Source: Thelonectria olida (taxonomy: Eukaryota > Ascomycota > Sordariomycetes > Hypocreales > Nectriaceae). Taken from it: 64,000 nucleotides of DNA. The notes below the pieces were generated by a model. The model was not told the DNA's origin. It searched no databases and was given only the letters and a program-made list of their open reading frames with translations. This document shows, piece after piece, positions 33,566 through 45,860 of the stretch. Location of the stretch: positions 620,001 to 684,000 of the forward strand of contig JAGPYM010000014.1 of assembly GCA_020736575.1 (NCBI GenBank), read 5' to 3'. The position numbers and the translations under genes are program-made. How positions within the stretch are numbered: the first letter of the stretch is position 1; every line of letters starts with the position of its first letter.

Positions 33566-35058
33566 AACTGCATGTGCTCGATTATTTAATGCCAGATCAG
33601 TGAATTCCTGTTGTATGTTGTCTCGTTAAGCGTCTGCACATGAAGGATTCCTTTTCTATACGCAATCTCAGGACCCTTGGCCGGCATGCGATACCCAGCA
33701 TATGCCTTCTGTCTAACAGCAGGGCCCAATATGGAGGGTCCTCCCAAGTTTGAAAGGGTCACGCTTCGCTCTATCCTTACCAAACTAGGCATTTTCACCC
33801 TCGTCGACCCTGAGCCGTTGTCCCGCACATACTTCCGCTGCTTGCATCAGCTATGACTTCTTCACCTGGAGAGTCTACCTCGTGCGTCGCTGTACACGGG
33901 GTGAGATGCTGAAGAAGCACAGGAAAGGGTCCTTCTAGAGTGGATGAAACGTGGGAAATCAGTACACCTCCTTCGAGGATACCAAGGCCGGTCATGGTGG
34001 TTTTCACTTCGCTACGTATGAAGCTATGCATTACCTCAAGCCTCGATACTTTGTAATCTCGGCTGGTGAGTGTCATGGCCATCCAAGTAATTTCTAACTG
34101 AGGGACAAAACCATCCTTTGGAAAGCCCCAAAAATCTCAGCATAGTCGTGGGATGCGCAGAAATACAGAAATGGCTCCCGTATGAGGAATTGCATCCACC
34201 GAGACCTGGAAGTAATTTACGTCTTAATCATTGATCTCCATCTATGGCGCATTGTGATTGGAGTTATCTATACTTTATCAGTTGCTTCTTCGGGCGCAGA
34301 TTCGGCCCCAGAATCAGCTCTCTCGTGGACATTTAACAATACCCTTCGTAAGACATCTATAGACACCGACTTGATACCTGCGCTCTTCGGCTTCTCAAAT
34401 AGGTCCTTGACAATGATAGTATTGTTGCTATATCACCCTCCACTGTAGAAATCTCGCCCTCGAGCTTTGATAATCTCGTTACAATGAAGCTCTACCGGTT
34501 GACACTGAACACAGAGTAAAGCTAAGGGACCGCATACTGAGACAGCATCATGACCAAGGTGAAAAAGCAAGCGCTTGAACCCTTCAATGCCTAGCCGTGA
34601 TATGGTGGTCAGACTCGTTGTTCGCACCGACGCTGCCACAGGCCGAACTTGTATCCCACCGGAAAGGACATAATTAGTGTTGCGCAAGTTAAAACTTGGA
34701 AATCTGTTTCGCAACCTGAATCTCAACGCAACCTATTGCCGCTTTAATGGGATGAGATCCAGCGCTAATTAGCTTGTGCTCAGCCGCGCTCCCGGAACTC
34801 ACTGGGCTGAAGAGCTGTATGCGGTAAGAACGTCTCATACCATTTGACAGATTGTGTCTGAAGTCTGGCAAAGTTTTACCGACCCTAAGGCCAGCCTTAT
34901 CCAAGCGCAACAGCATTCTTGAACGGCAATTCATATGTTTTCCATCGCCATAAGTTTCCGTCATGTGAGAGTAAGTCCACATTCTAGAGTCAAGTAGTGG
35001 AATAGGCTGTATTGGGATGCTAAATACTATCTGACACAGGGAGCCGAGGAAACGCACC
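33566..35058. other. Gene-poor stretch
   Basis: 1.5 kb with only short overlapping frames on both strands. A 235-codon minus frame (34689-35396) overlaps the better-supported plus-strand gene start and shows no domain. No transposon protein recognised. Confidence 0.45.
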
Positions 35059-36332
35059 ATGCCATTGGTGCCGGAGCCTTTTGATAATGCAACCATATTG
35101 AGGCAGTCGGCGTTCATGGGCGCGTATGGAGCATCTCCCATGGCCCAAACATGGTGTCGATTCTGCCCCAATTTGGATATTAGACAGTATGTGCAGACTC
35201 TGAGTGAGGAGAAAAAGGCCGAACTGGGCCAGAGGACGTCTAAACTGGTTAAACGAGCAAGTATCAATACTGCGTACAAGTCTTCCGAGTTCAGCTGGGA
35301 AGTCTGCGCCTGGAACGATGTTTTTGGTCTGCTCTTAGATGATGAAGGGCTGAAGATGTGTGTAGGATCCTGACCCATGTTTCTGGAGTTGATCATCTAA
35401 CGCGAAGTTTTCTAATACCGCCGCAGGGACAAACGGCCTTACGAGTTCATTGAAAAGAACGATAACGAACAGTCTACGAGGCCAAGAAGCGAGCTAGAAG
35501 CTATGCCACGGCAGAGGAACAGATCTACCACGCGTGCAGGATGTATTTAGCCATGCTAGACGATTTGGCACGCAATCCAGATAACGTTGCTGAGTACCAG
35601 GCAGAGGAGAGCGAAAGATATCAGATCTTTGCTTTCACATCCTGTGGTTCTTACTGGCAGGTTTCGGTTGCGTTGAATTTACTGAATGATTGTGTAAGTC
35701 TGATGAAACTTGCCCCAAGTTACATATAACCATAATCCAATGCAAAACGGATTGATAGTATACACAATCATCAGCTAACATTCCAGGTCTAGATGGTAGA
35801 GATAATATGGGAAGGAGACATTAAGCAAGCTAATTGCGCTTTTGGGCTCATATGCATCTTCAACCAGATACATAACTACGCCTCCAAGGAGCATCGCCCT
35901 TTTGTCATGAAGCATCTCGAAGCATGGCATGACCGACACAAGAGAACAGTGAAGTTCGCTGCACCCGATGATCACGCTTTCAAGGCCGCACTGCCGAGCC
36001 TCGTAAGCGCATCAGAGGATCGTTACTCACGTAATGACGAAGATGAATCACCTTCTGCTAGCTCTCTCGACTTTGATGACATGGCAAGCCTGTTTAATCT
36101 CAATCCGCATATGCGTCCACCCGAATGGTCACGGCTCAAAACAGAGTCAAAAATGACTAGGAGTGAGAAGGCACAGCAAACAAGAGCTCGCAATCGGGAG
36201 CTGAGAGACCTTGCTAGTCGGGCACAGAAACTCGAAAAATCACCAGGGCAAAAGCGAGCAAGAGGCCGCCCTCCGAAGGTGAGTGTCCACAAGCAGACAC
36301 GCTTGAGGAAGAGCCACCATACTCAGTCATGA
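35059..36332 (+). pseudogene. Frameshifted gene of a conserved-looking fungal protein with AT-hook-like tail
   Basis: Probable exons 35059-35359, 35427-35694 and 35793-36332. Exon 1 holds ILRQSAFMGAYGASPMAQTWC and LSEEKKAELGQRTSKLV. Exon 2 starts DKRPYEFIEKNDNEQ, then the coding sense continues one frame over as YEAKKRARSYATAEEQIYH, linked to YLAMLDDLARNPDNVAEYQ. The sequence CAG-TC-TAC at 35470-35475 fits loss of one base from CAG GTC TAC. Exon 3 has IIWEGDIKQANCAFGLICIF and a C-terminal KRARGRPPKVS, an AT-hook core. The last acceptor must be the TAG just before 35793, because an earlier AG would leave a stop in frame. I do not know the function; the tail suggests nucleic-acid binding. Upstream exons may exist. 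It is a pseudogene unless the frameshift is a sequence error. Confidence 0.6.
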
Positions 36333-37453
36333 AGAACCGCGAACGGTAAAGCCATGAAAGAGGCGAAACAGTCTTTTTCCCGAGTTACGCGCAGTATGAC
36401 TAAGGGTGCACAGCTTTAGTTGTTGAAGACATGATCTTATATCTTTTCAGTCGATGACGGATCCGCAATATGAGTATGTAGGTTGAGATGGGAATGGCCT
36501 GACCATAAAATAGCTAAAGGAAGTTCATGGAGACCCTTGGTCTTTGCACCAGATCCTCGAAACAAGATTTATGGCCCACTCGCTCTTAGGCCTGAGAACG
36601 AAAAGCCATATCATCAGCCACAGCTAATTACTTGAGGAAGCAGCCTTAGCACCGTCAGCTGCCAGCCAAGTTGAAGTCTCAGATCACATTCAATCGTAGG
36701 TACAAAATACATGTGTACGGATATCTTCTCACTTATTATTTCACCTTAGACTTATCAACCTGACACCTATCTACCTCCTCCTTCTCCTTAAGCATACGCT
36801 AGTACATGTCTCCTTCTTGATATCTCTATTTCTCTGCGTTCTTAATGTTTTCCAGTTTCGCCTAGTTTTATGCCACTGCTAGCCCGTAGTTTCGAGGTTC
36901 ATTTTTTCTATGTCATGCTCACACGGAGGGGATTACCCGAAAGGTCTTCCTCGCCGAGCAGTGCTACAATGTAATATCCGCAAAGGCCCAGTTGATGGAT
37001 TATTACAGAGCATGCGGGATTTCGGGCCGCACGCAACTCCGGCACCTGGGACTCGCGTACCTAGGCTGAATTGCCGGTTATAAACATACTGGAAGCTTCA
37101 TTTGTGGGGGACGACGGGAGAGCCGGAAGATGGCAGGAACTCGAATGCGGAGGTAGTGCTCCTGCTCCAACCGGGGTAATTTTAATAAAGTTCTTTCATG
37201 CTAAGGTCGCTCCTGGACCCCTGAATTGAGTTGCTTCAGACATCAATTGACTTCGAATCTGGCCTGACTGCCGAGCAAATGGCCCCTTTCGAGCGTTTCA
37301 TATACATGGCCTTTAGCATTGAAGCTTCCCTTGAACAGAGTATATAATGTTCCAGTACTTTTCTGATGGTGAGATTCCTCTGCTTGTCATTAACCCTCCC
37401 ACTCAAGCAATCAGTTTTTATCGAGTGAATGAGCTCGTATTCGGCAGCTCAAA
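36333..37453. other. Intergenic with GH7 promoter
   Basis: 1.1 kb without a gene. TATATAA at 37341-37347, 107 bases before the GH7 start codon, is a good TATA element for that gene. Nothing else recognised. Confidence 0.55.
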
Positions 37454-38820
37454 ATGGCCCTTTTTGCCTTTCTACTTCTGAGCTTGATTGCTCAACTCGC
37501 AGCAGGGCAAACCCCAGGCAACAGTACCGAGGTGCATCCCAAGCTGGACACGTTTCGGTGTACTGTACTTGGCGGCTGCAAGAAGTATACGAACTACATT
37601 GTTGTTGAATCAAGCCAGCACCCTATTCACCAGGCCACCAACAAGTTTGACTGTGGTTCCTTTGGAAACTATCCAAACATCACGGCTTGCCCTGACGCAG
37701 CATCGTGCGCTAGAAACTGCATTATCGAGGGAATCTCTGACTACACAGCTGGAGGCATCAGCACATCCGGCACCGAGCTTCGTCTCCAACAGCAGTACCG
37801 CAACACTACAGTCTCTCCTCGGGTCTACCTGTTGGAAGAGAACCAAGAAAAATACGAGCTCTTGCATCTTACTGGTTCCGAATTTACTTTTGATGTCGAA
37901 ATGTCCAAGCTGCCCTGCGGCATGAACAGCGCGCTGTATCTTTCTGAGATGCTCCAAGACGGCGGCAAGAGACTGAGCCCTCTCAACAAGGCCGGCCCCT
38001 ACTACGGTACCGGGTACTGCGATGCCCAGTGTTTCGTCACACCGTTCATCAATGGAGTGGTAAGTGTTCCTCGGCTGTTATTGGTGCAGACATGACTGAA
38101 ACGACAAAGGGCAATATTGACGGCCGAGGCTCCTGCTGTAACGAGCTTGACATCTGGGAGGCAAACTCTCGGGCTACACATATTGCGCCTCACACATGCA
38201 ATCAAACCGGTCTCTACCAATGTGTTGGTGCTGAGTGCGGCGAAACGGGTGTATGCGACAAGTCGGGCTGTGGGTGGAACCCCAACCGCGTCAATAACAC
38301 CAACTATTATGGGCGTGGCGACACCTTCAAGGTCGACACTACTAGGAAGTTCACGGTCGTTTCTCAGTTCCTCTCCGACAAGGCTGGTTACCTCAAAGAG
38401 CTGCACCGACATTATCTACAAGACGGCGAGATTATCCAGAGCGCTGTTGTCAACATCGCTGGGCCACCAAAGATCAATTTCTTGAATGATGAATATTGCA
38501 CAGCAACGGGCGCCAGTGCATTTATGAGATTGGGTGGCATGAGGGGCATGGGCGAGGCTATGAGCCGTGGAATGGTACTGGTTATGAGCCTCTGGTGGGA
38601 TGAGACTGGCTACATGAACTGGCTTGACCAAGGCAACAACGGGCCATGCAATGCCACTGAGGGCAGCCCTGCGTCAATTCTCAAAGCCGAGCCAAATCCA
38701 GAGGTTACTTTCAGCAACATTAGAATTGGGGAGATTAACTCCACCTTTTCAAGGCCGATCGGTAGGGAGACCTATCGACGCCGTCATCTCCATCAGCACA
38801 GGTACCTACACGGCTACTAG
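37454..38820 (+). CDS. GH7 endoglucanase (cellulase), no cellulose-binding module
   Basis: Two exons, 37454-38059 and 38110-38820; 438 residues with signal peptide MALFAFLLLSLIAQLAAGQ. Glycoside hydrolase family 7 is shown by GGCKKYTNYIVVESS, KLPCGMNSALYLSEM and YYGTGYCDAQC. The catalytic stretch CCNELDIWEAN carries E214, D216 and E219 (nucleophile, helper, acid/base), reading E-x-D-x2-E as in active enzymes. CGETGVCDKSGCGWNPNR and FSNIRIGEINSTF follow. The many cysteines fit a disulfide-rich secreted enzyme cutting beta-1,4-glucan. The Arg/His-rich last about 20 residues are unlike the usual Ser/Thr linker and there is no CBM1. In another frame the same DNA reads ISISTGTYTATS, so a late frameshift may have replaced a linker (inference). 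Confidence 0.92.
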
Positions 38821-39339
38821 TTAGCGCCCTCCTTGTTTGATGTAAGACAATCGTTCTCTGAGATGAATATCGGAGCCTGTGCTCATGACCTGCCCCAGTT
38901 CGCTCAGACTATCTATTTATCTATCCATCTTCAGTACTTCCAGTGCATGCCAGGTACCTAGGTAAGGTAGCACGAGAGCATCCAAGGTACTGGCCATAAC
39001 TGGTCTCACTTGGGGGTAAGTTCGGGTCAAGCTGCATGGCCAAGTCACACCTGACCCACGACCAAGAGAACTAGACCGTTACTATTGGATAGTTTCCGAC
39101 CCGGGCCGGCCGGGCCGAACCTGGCGTTTCATTCTGAGCTGCTGGTTGGTTGACAAGCTGATGTGATCCCTTGTTGGATCCGCTGTCATGCAATCGTCCC
39201 CCATGATGGTCTGCCCACACGCGTACCGGCGACCAGGATATTCCCCTCCTTCAATTACCCACCGCTTTGGAGTTCGAACCACTCTCGTGTTTCTTGCTCC
39301 AACACCATTACTTGGCTCCTGTGCTTCTTTGAGATCGCC
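38821..39339. other. Intergenic, nothing recognised
   Basis: 519 bases between the cellulase stop and the methyltransferase start. No gene seen. Confidence 0.5.
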
Positions 39340-40854
39340 ATGTCGGAAAAGCGCGTCGGGTCTAAATCGCCAGCTGGCGCGTCGTCACCTGCCTCTGCCC
39401 GTGGCGGGACTGTGTCTCCTCAGAATGAACTTGTCCCTGCCGAAGACGCGGATGTAGGGCTGGAATTCCCCCTTTTTGGTAGACGCGGCTGACTTTTCTC
39501 TAGAATGACGTCCCGGATGATAATGAATCATCCTTTGGCACAGATGTGTAAGTACATTCAATTGCCAATGGTATCACCTATTGATGCTAATTGATTGTAT
39601 AGAGAAAGCTCTACCGCCTCTGTCTCTTCAAGCATTCTCGAATACCGTCAGATTCAGGGCCGCACATATCACAGTGACAAATTCGTCGCAGACTATGCGT
39701 TCCCTAATGACGAGCAGCAGCTAGAATCTGTTGATATTACGTGCGACTTTGGATTCCGGGATGCAGTTGATCATCTACGCTAACTTGACATTCAGTCACC
39801 ACTATCTGACTCTTCTCCTTGATGATCGACTATTCCTTGCCCCAATTGACAACAATGTGCAGGTGCGTATTGCTGCCAGTGTGCGAGATCGTCGCGATTT
39901 GTAATGATGTTGATATTCCCTTTCATAGCGAGTACTTGATGTTGGCACAGGAAGCGGTAGGTATTTCATTGTTCTCCATTGAGATCTCTACTGACCATGT
40001 CAAAAGGTATCTGGGCAATGTACGACCGCCTCATCATTGAATCACAGATTCCTTGCTGATAAAATCCAGGGATTTTGCCGACCAATACCAAAGTGCTGAA
40101 GTTATCGGCACCGACCTCTCTCCCTGCCAGCCCAAATGGGTTCCTCCGAATGTGCGCTTTGAGATCGACGACGCCACTGAAAACTGGACCTGGAAGGACG
40201 ACCACTTTGATTTCATCCACATTCGCTATCTTTTCGGCGCCGTCCAGGACTGGACTGCCCTTTTCAAAAATGCCTACCGTTGCTGTGTCCCCGGAGGCTG
40301 GGTTGAGTCCGTCGAGGCTGACATCGAGTTCCGCAGCGATGATGGAACTACCGAACAGGCACCGGTGCTAGATCTGTGCACGAAGCTGTATGACGAGGGC
40401 GGCAAGGCCATAGGCCGACCGTTCTTCATGCACCATCTGCAGGATAAGGGGTTCGAAGACGCTGGCTTTGTGGATATTCACACAGTGGACTATAAGGTGA
40501 GCGTTCCAGTTTGTCGCATTGCCCTCACACATCGCCTAACCAGAGCCTTCTTCAGATCCCCGTCGGAGATTGGGCCAAGGACCCCAAGCTTGCTGAGGTT
40601 GGCAAGTTTGTCAAGCTGACTTTGGAAAACGATATCGAGGGTAAGACAGTCTTCTATGTGCTTGATTTGACCCGAGACACGCCAGATGCTTACACGAGAC
40701 CCAAGGATATACTCTTGCGCTGTGGACCCATGTTCTCGGATGGCCCCAGGATGAGTACCAGGTGTTTCTCATGGATCTGCGCAAGGCGATCCGCAACCGC
40801 AAGATTCATAGCTATTTCAAGGTGCGCTTCGTCTACGGGCGCAAGCCTGAGTAG
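39340..40854 (+). CDS. LaeA-like SAM-dependent methyltransferase
   Basis: Nine exons: 39340-39453, 39504-39547, 39603-39740, 39796-39862, 39930-39957, 40007-40019 (13-nt microexon), 40070-40496, 40556-40640 and 40706-40854; 354 residues, all junctions in phase. The N-terminal 50 residues are Ser/Pro-rich and disordered, then [32 protein letters not shown] and SAM motif [19 protein letters not shown], built from three exons. Next come [34 protein letters not shown] and [10 protein letters not shown]. The end reads [15 protein letters not shown]. This is the large ascomycete family around LaeA, a nuclear regulator of secondary metabolism; most paralogues have no known substrate. A regulatory link to the nearby metabolic genes is only a possibility. 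Confidence 0.92.
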
Positions 40855-41436
40855 ATACCTAGACAGCCGTTATACCTACTTGAATAGTATCTGTGAGCTG
40901 AAGCTAAAATCTTTGTGAATATCACATTGTGGGAGCTGAAGATTGTCGTGTGTCAACCTGAGCTCTGGTACATCAACCTGAGGGTAAACAGTGCAGATAA
41001 GAACATAAGCATACCTGTTAACTAGCCTCCCCTGCTGACAACCCGCACAGGGCTTCCGCAGTAGATCTAATTACTGCATGGCGGGCGGATAATGCCATGC
41101 ATTGTAAAATTGCCGTCAGACCAACATGCAGAAGTGGGGGAATGCGACTGGGCTACTTCGCCCAACTGCGCAAAATCGCACCCGGAAATGAGCGCAGCTG
41201 TGACGCCCGCGCCTCTTTAACATGCACATGAGGTAGTCGAGCTGACCAGGCCTCGACACGCCATATGCATGTCTGCCTGGGCTATGTTTGCCCGGGCAAT
41301 GAGGCAAACGCAGCGTCCTGCCACATTACACAATGTCTCTCGTCTGCGCCCAGGGCCAATTTGCTCGTCTTTATACCGGCCATATCAATTGCAACTCATT
41401 TAAGCCTAAATTCTGAGATGATTGTGCGATTCAATC
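40855..41436. other. Promoter region of the large membrane-protein gene
   Basis: 582 bases without a gene. CCAAT at 41356-41360 and TTATA at 41371-41375 precede the ATG at 41437 and resemble core promoter elements. Confidence 0.5.
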
Positions 41437-44400
41437 ATGATTCCCCGGGCTGTTCCAGCCCTGCTGCTTTGCATGCCCGCCTCTGTAGCGGCCATATTTG
41501 AAGCCAGAAATGACACCAGCTTCTGGGAAGAGTTTACCAACAACTTTGCAACAGACCTCGCACCCATCATCTCCCTTTTCGGCGAACAGGTCACGAAACA
41601 ATTCCTGAGCGAGTCAACAAGCATTTTGGACACAATCATCTTCGCTGTTGGACCTCTGGGAATTCTCACTGCCATCGTCTCATGTATTCGCGTATGCGGA
41701 GGCTCTTTCTTGAGATCCTTGGTCGGACGAGCACGAGAGCCACACGGGATGCCCGAAATTGAAGTTTGCTCATCGACAAGTGAGAACGTTTGCGAGCTCT
41801 GGTCGAATGGCGGCATTTGTCGTGTCTTTGGACGCCCGAAGCTCCTCGAGTTCATATATCGCGCGCCTACTGACCCCAGCGAGTATTATGCTCGTTACGT
41901 TACTGGCGGGGGAAGTGTCGGAGTAGAGAAGATCGTTCCGGCGACGTGTGGTATCGGATTAACGAGCCAAGTCTTTGGGGAAATGCAGCCAGAGAGATTA
42001 CTTCAGGGCAACAAAAAGAAAAGTAGCCAATCGAAGTCTTCCTGGGAGTGGAAAGAGATCTCTGCAAACCAGACACTGTGGCTTCCACTGTCAATGCTAT
42101 GGAGCCAATTCTTCCAGAGAACCCGCGCAGACGATCAGGGCAAACCAGGAACCTCCGCTAAGGCCACACTCCAAGTCACATCAGAGACGACTGATATTGA
42201 GCTGGGTGACCTCAGTCACCTGACTCGGGAAGAAGGATTGGTCATCAGCCAAGGGCTAGAGCAGATTCATTTCAAAGTCCAGGGCCAGGGCGACCACGGA
42301 AGAGAGCAGATTCACGATGCCAGCACGCATCAAGTCAACACCTTGGATCCGACGCGCCGGGCGAACTTTGCTCCTTTTCCAAATTTGGCTCTTAATATTG
42401 GCGTACAGAAAGCCTCAACATCGGCCTTGTATCTCTGGCTTGCGGCGATATTCGGCGTCCTGCTCCAGACTAGTTTTTTCAGCTACGCTGTCTGGGCTAC
42501 TTGGTACCATCCGGCCTTTTACCAAGGACAGGATGTCTCAAACACACTATTGTTCTTCACATTCACAATGGCCGGGACAGCTGCAGTCGTGATTGGGATG
42601 GCCCTCTCGTCACTACTGATTGATCGAAACTCAGAGGAGCGCAGGTTCATTGTTTCGAGTCCCGGACGGACTGATCACCATATATTCTGGCTCCAGCCTG
42701 GTGGACAGCGGATTGGTGACCAGCAGTTCGATGCCTTTGCGCACAATGAGAAAAAGATGGAATACGTCACATCCTGGAAAATCGATGGGGCTGAACCCGT
42801 GCCCCGGATCCTTGTCTGGCTCGCAGTTGGACTTTCTTTCCTAGGGTGGACATTCCAGTTCATTGGGCTACGAGGACAGCATGCCACGATTTCTCTCTAC
42901 CAGCTCTGCTGCACGGTCATCATGTCGACGATACGTGCTCTCATCCGCAGCTTCCGTTCTACTCCCATCAATCGCCTACACCATTTGAAAAACAATGTCG
43001 AAGGGCATGAACTCGACTGGCAAGCCCTTTGCTTCACAAATAATGACGGCGACCAGAAATTTGACGACAGTCAATCGTCCGCTGCCAATAAAAGTAAGTT
43101 GTGAGTCGAGTGACGATCGCAGTGGTCAGGATGAATAGTAACAATTAGCAGTGTGCTGGGCTATCGATGGCTCACGCTTGAATCATTCCAGTGGTACTCA
43201 CTATGCCAGTCCTGAATCCCCGCCTCATTGGAAGATTGCACTTGACGACAACTCCATGATCGGACTCTTCTTCGGAGACTATGATCAAAGAACTGCCTTT
43301 GTAGAAATGGCACGGAACATCAGCTGGCGGACCGAGACCAAAAACTTCAACCACTGGCGCGACTCATGCAGGAGCTTCGATGACAAGGCCGACAGTATTA
43401 GCAGCATGCAAAAGGTCATCTACGGAGACGAAGAAGGCAAATGGGATTTCCCAAATTTGAACGCCAAATCGATGCGCATTCGGTGGCGATTGGCGTCCTT
43501 GATCAACGACCTGCCATACCAAACCTGGGAGAGCGAGATTCAAAGCACAGCTTTACGACTCAAGAAGGTCTTCCAGGGAGCTGCAAAACTGTTCGCCAAA
43601 CACGGGATTCTCGCCGACAACGGCCCTCGTTTCCTTGGAGCTATTGTTTGGTCGACGACTTGCCAGTTGTGGGGAGCTGAATCGGACTGTAACCAATCTG
43701 AAGAAGCTTCGATATCTTTCCAAGTGCTCCGGAACAATGATACCGGGAGCTGGACTATTGACGAGTACCAACTCGAGGCGGTACTTGGCCTTTGGTCGTG
43801 GACGTTTGACCGATGGTACTTGGACAATGGACTTCGACAGATCAACCACAAGGAAATTGCGGTCGGACACGAAAAAATGGAAGCGGTGAGCCTTGGTCTG
43901 AAGCATTGGGGGATCCAAGTCACTACGGACCCATTCCAACGCGGCCGGCTAAGTAACCTGTGCATTCCCACGATGGCCAGATATCGCTCCTCAAAACAAT
44001 TTCCTTCAAGGCCGCAATCGGATACTTCCCAGCCATCAGCTATAGTATCCGTGGATGCAACCAGCTCATTGTTGCAGCTGATGGCTCAAGACATTTTTAC
44101 CATTTTCATTGAGAGAGTCGCCTTGCTGCTGCATGAGCAACTGGTTGAGACCGCAGCAGAGAAACGGAAACTCACAGCAGAGCAGCAGGTTGTCCTTGTG
44201 GAGGAATCGGTGGAATTGCTTACTTCAGGAGGTTTGGCTACTCGCAGCGAGGCCATTATGAGCATCATTCCTGGCCTCTTCTCGGATGGGGTGTTTTCTG
44301 GAGCCGGTGACATACAACGCCCTCTAATCTCTCGTGCTACTTTCTTGAAGAGACAAGGAAAATTCCGTGAAGGTGAACAAATCCTGGAGGAGTTTGCCAA

Positions 44401-45643
44401 TACCGAGTCACCGGATATTCAGACACGAACTTTGAAGTCTTTGTGCGAGATTTATCGGTCGGAGTTTCGCTTGATGATTCAACAACACTCCATCTTCACA
44501 TGGCACGATTGCCGGATCAGGAGCTATGATATGATTCAGAAGATCAAGAGCCGAGTCCAGCGCGATGAAGATGAACCTTTCATCAACGTCTATCGCGACG
44601 TCATCACCTGGCTCTTGTTGGATGTCCTTCCCATCGGTGGAGTTCACGCGGCAAGTATGTTGGACCTGATCCCAGTCTTGCAGGATGTCCCGCGCAATCA
44701 TGGAACTCCGCAGGGCCTCGATGAGACAACAGTGAATGCGCTCAATTTAGACCACATCAAGTCATGGCGGGAAGCACATGCAGTTGCATTAACATTAGAT
44801 GAAAGATACAATCTCGCCGAGTCCAGCATTCCTGCTCGAAAGCAATTATTGCGATGGGCTATCGAATGGGATTGCACCGGCTTGGTCGAAGACCTTTGGA
44901 ACGCCGAACCAAAATACCGCTTTGGCGAAGGTGCATTTAGCGGCGGATCCGACGAGTTGTTCTGGGCGGTGAACTGCCGTACGACCGAGAGCGACATGAT
45001 GAACACGATATTCTTCCTGCTCGACGTGGTGGAAACGCGCAAGGAGAGGCCCTTGCGGCTCGGGGCTCAACTGGACGAGCAGTGGTGGACAACCAGTCAA
45101 CAAAAGGCTCACATGAAGAAACGATATGCACAGTTCGGCAGCGTTTTGGATGCGGCGTCTGCCGACCCCGAGGGATTCGAAATAGTACGAACGCTTGTCG
45201 ATGGAGACGACATAAGAACACATGATTGGAGAGGCCCCGTGGTAGCTGCCATGGAGCACGGGAGCTTGGAAACAGTGGAATATCTGGTTCCGAAATTGTT
45301 TGGCGAGGTTGGTCCTTGTTTTCCGAAGCCCTTTGTTCGGCGCCACTCGGATCGTTACGATGGCCCTTTCCTGGCTGCCGCAAAATGGGGTGTGAAGAGT
45401 TATTTTAAACGCTTGCTCAGCGATGGGGAGAAGTTGTCAAGGCGCGACGCAAGGATGATGCACGATCAGTTGCCAAAGGCATCGAAATTAGCCAAGAGAC
45501 CGCTCTCAATTGAGGAAGCTCGCAGAGCAGAGGAGGTGTTGCATTCTGATATGGAAGGGGTGCTTGGGCTTCTTGAGCTTTTTGAGGAGAGACTAGAGCA
45601 GTATGATCGTGGATCTGAATCATCGGATGAAGACTCATTGTGA
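41437..45643 (+). CDS. Large multi-pass membrane protein, modin-like family, ankyrin-like C-terminus
   Basis: Two exons, 41437-43093 and 43149-45643; 1383 residues. The intron acceptor could also be three bases later. A signal-like segment (PAVPALLLCMPASVAAIFEA) opens the protein. Membrane segments follow at about 65-90 (TIIFAVGPLGILTAIVS), 328-352 (ALYLWLAAIFGVLLQT), 366-395 (NTLLFFTFTMAGTAAVV), 455-480 (RILVWLAVGLSFLGWTF) and near 485-500. Exon 2 is soluble. Its end has helix pairs resembling worn ankyrin repeats (DWRGPVVAAMEHGSLETVEYLV; GPFLAAAKWGVKSYFKRLL), then an acidic tail. From memory it resembles large ascomycete proteins annotated modin or ankyrin-domain proteins; the function is unknown. 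The start is the ATG after the CCAAT/TTATA promoter. Confidence 0.82.
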
Positions 45644-45860
45644 AAAGAGAGGTGACAGCTGCATTATACCGTGGCATAGACGTATGGTACCCGGAGCAAG
45701 CCACATGCATCCGATCCTTGTTCAAACACATTAATCATAGTAGAGAGCAGTATGGCAAGTTGACTTGTCAATTTACTGTGAGATATAATATTCATGATTC
45801 TCGTCTTGTCATTCAACGCCAGATCCCAAACTCATAACAATTGCGTTAAATCGCCACCAC

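Noticed and set aside
34689..35396. 235-codon minus-strand open frame
   Set aside because: No domain, antisense to a better-supported gene start, and its leucine/serine-rich text fits a shadow frame.
41422..41436. Upstream start of the large membrane-protein gene
   Set aside because: It would use TTG; the ATG at 41437 directly precedes the signal-like segment.
44846..45383. Overlapping antisense frames in the large membrane-protein gene
   Set aside because: Shadows of exon 2; no domain and no promoter.
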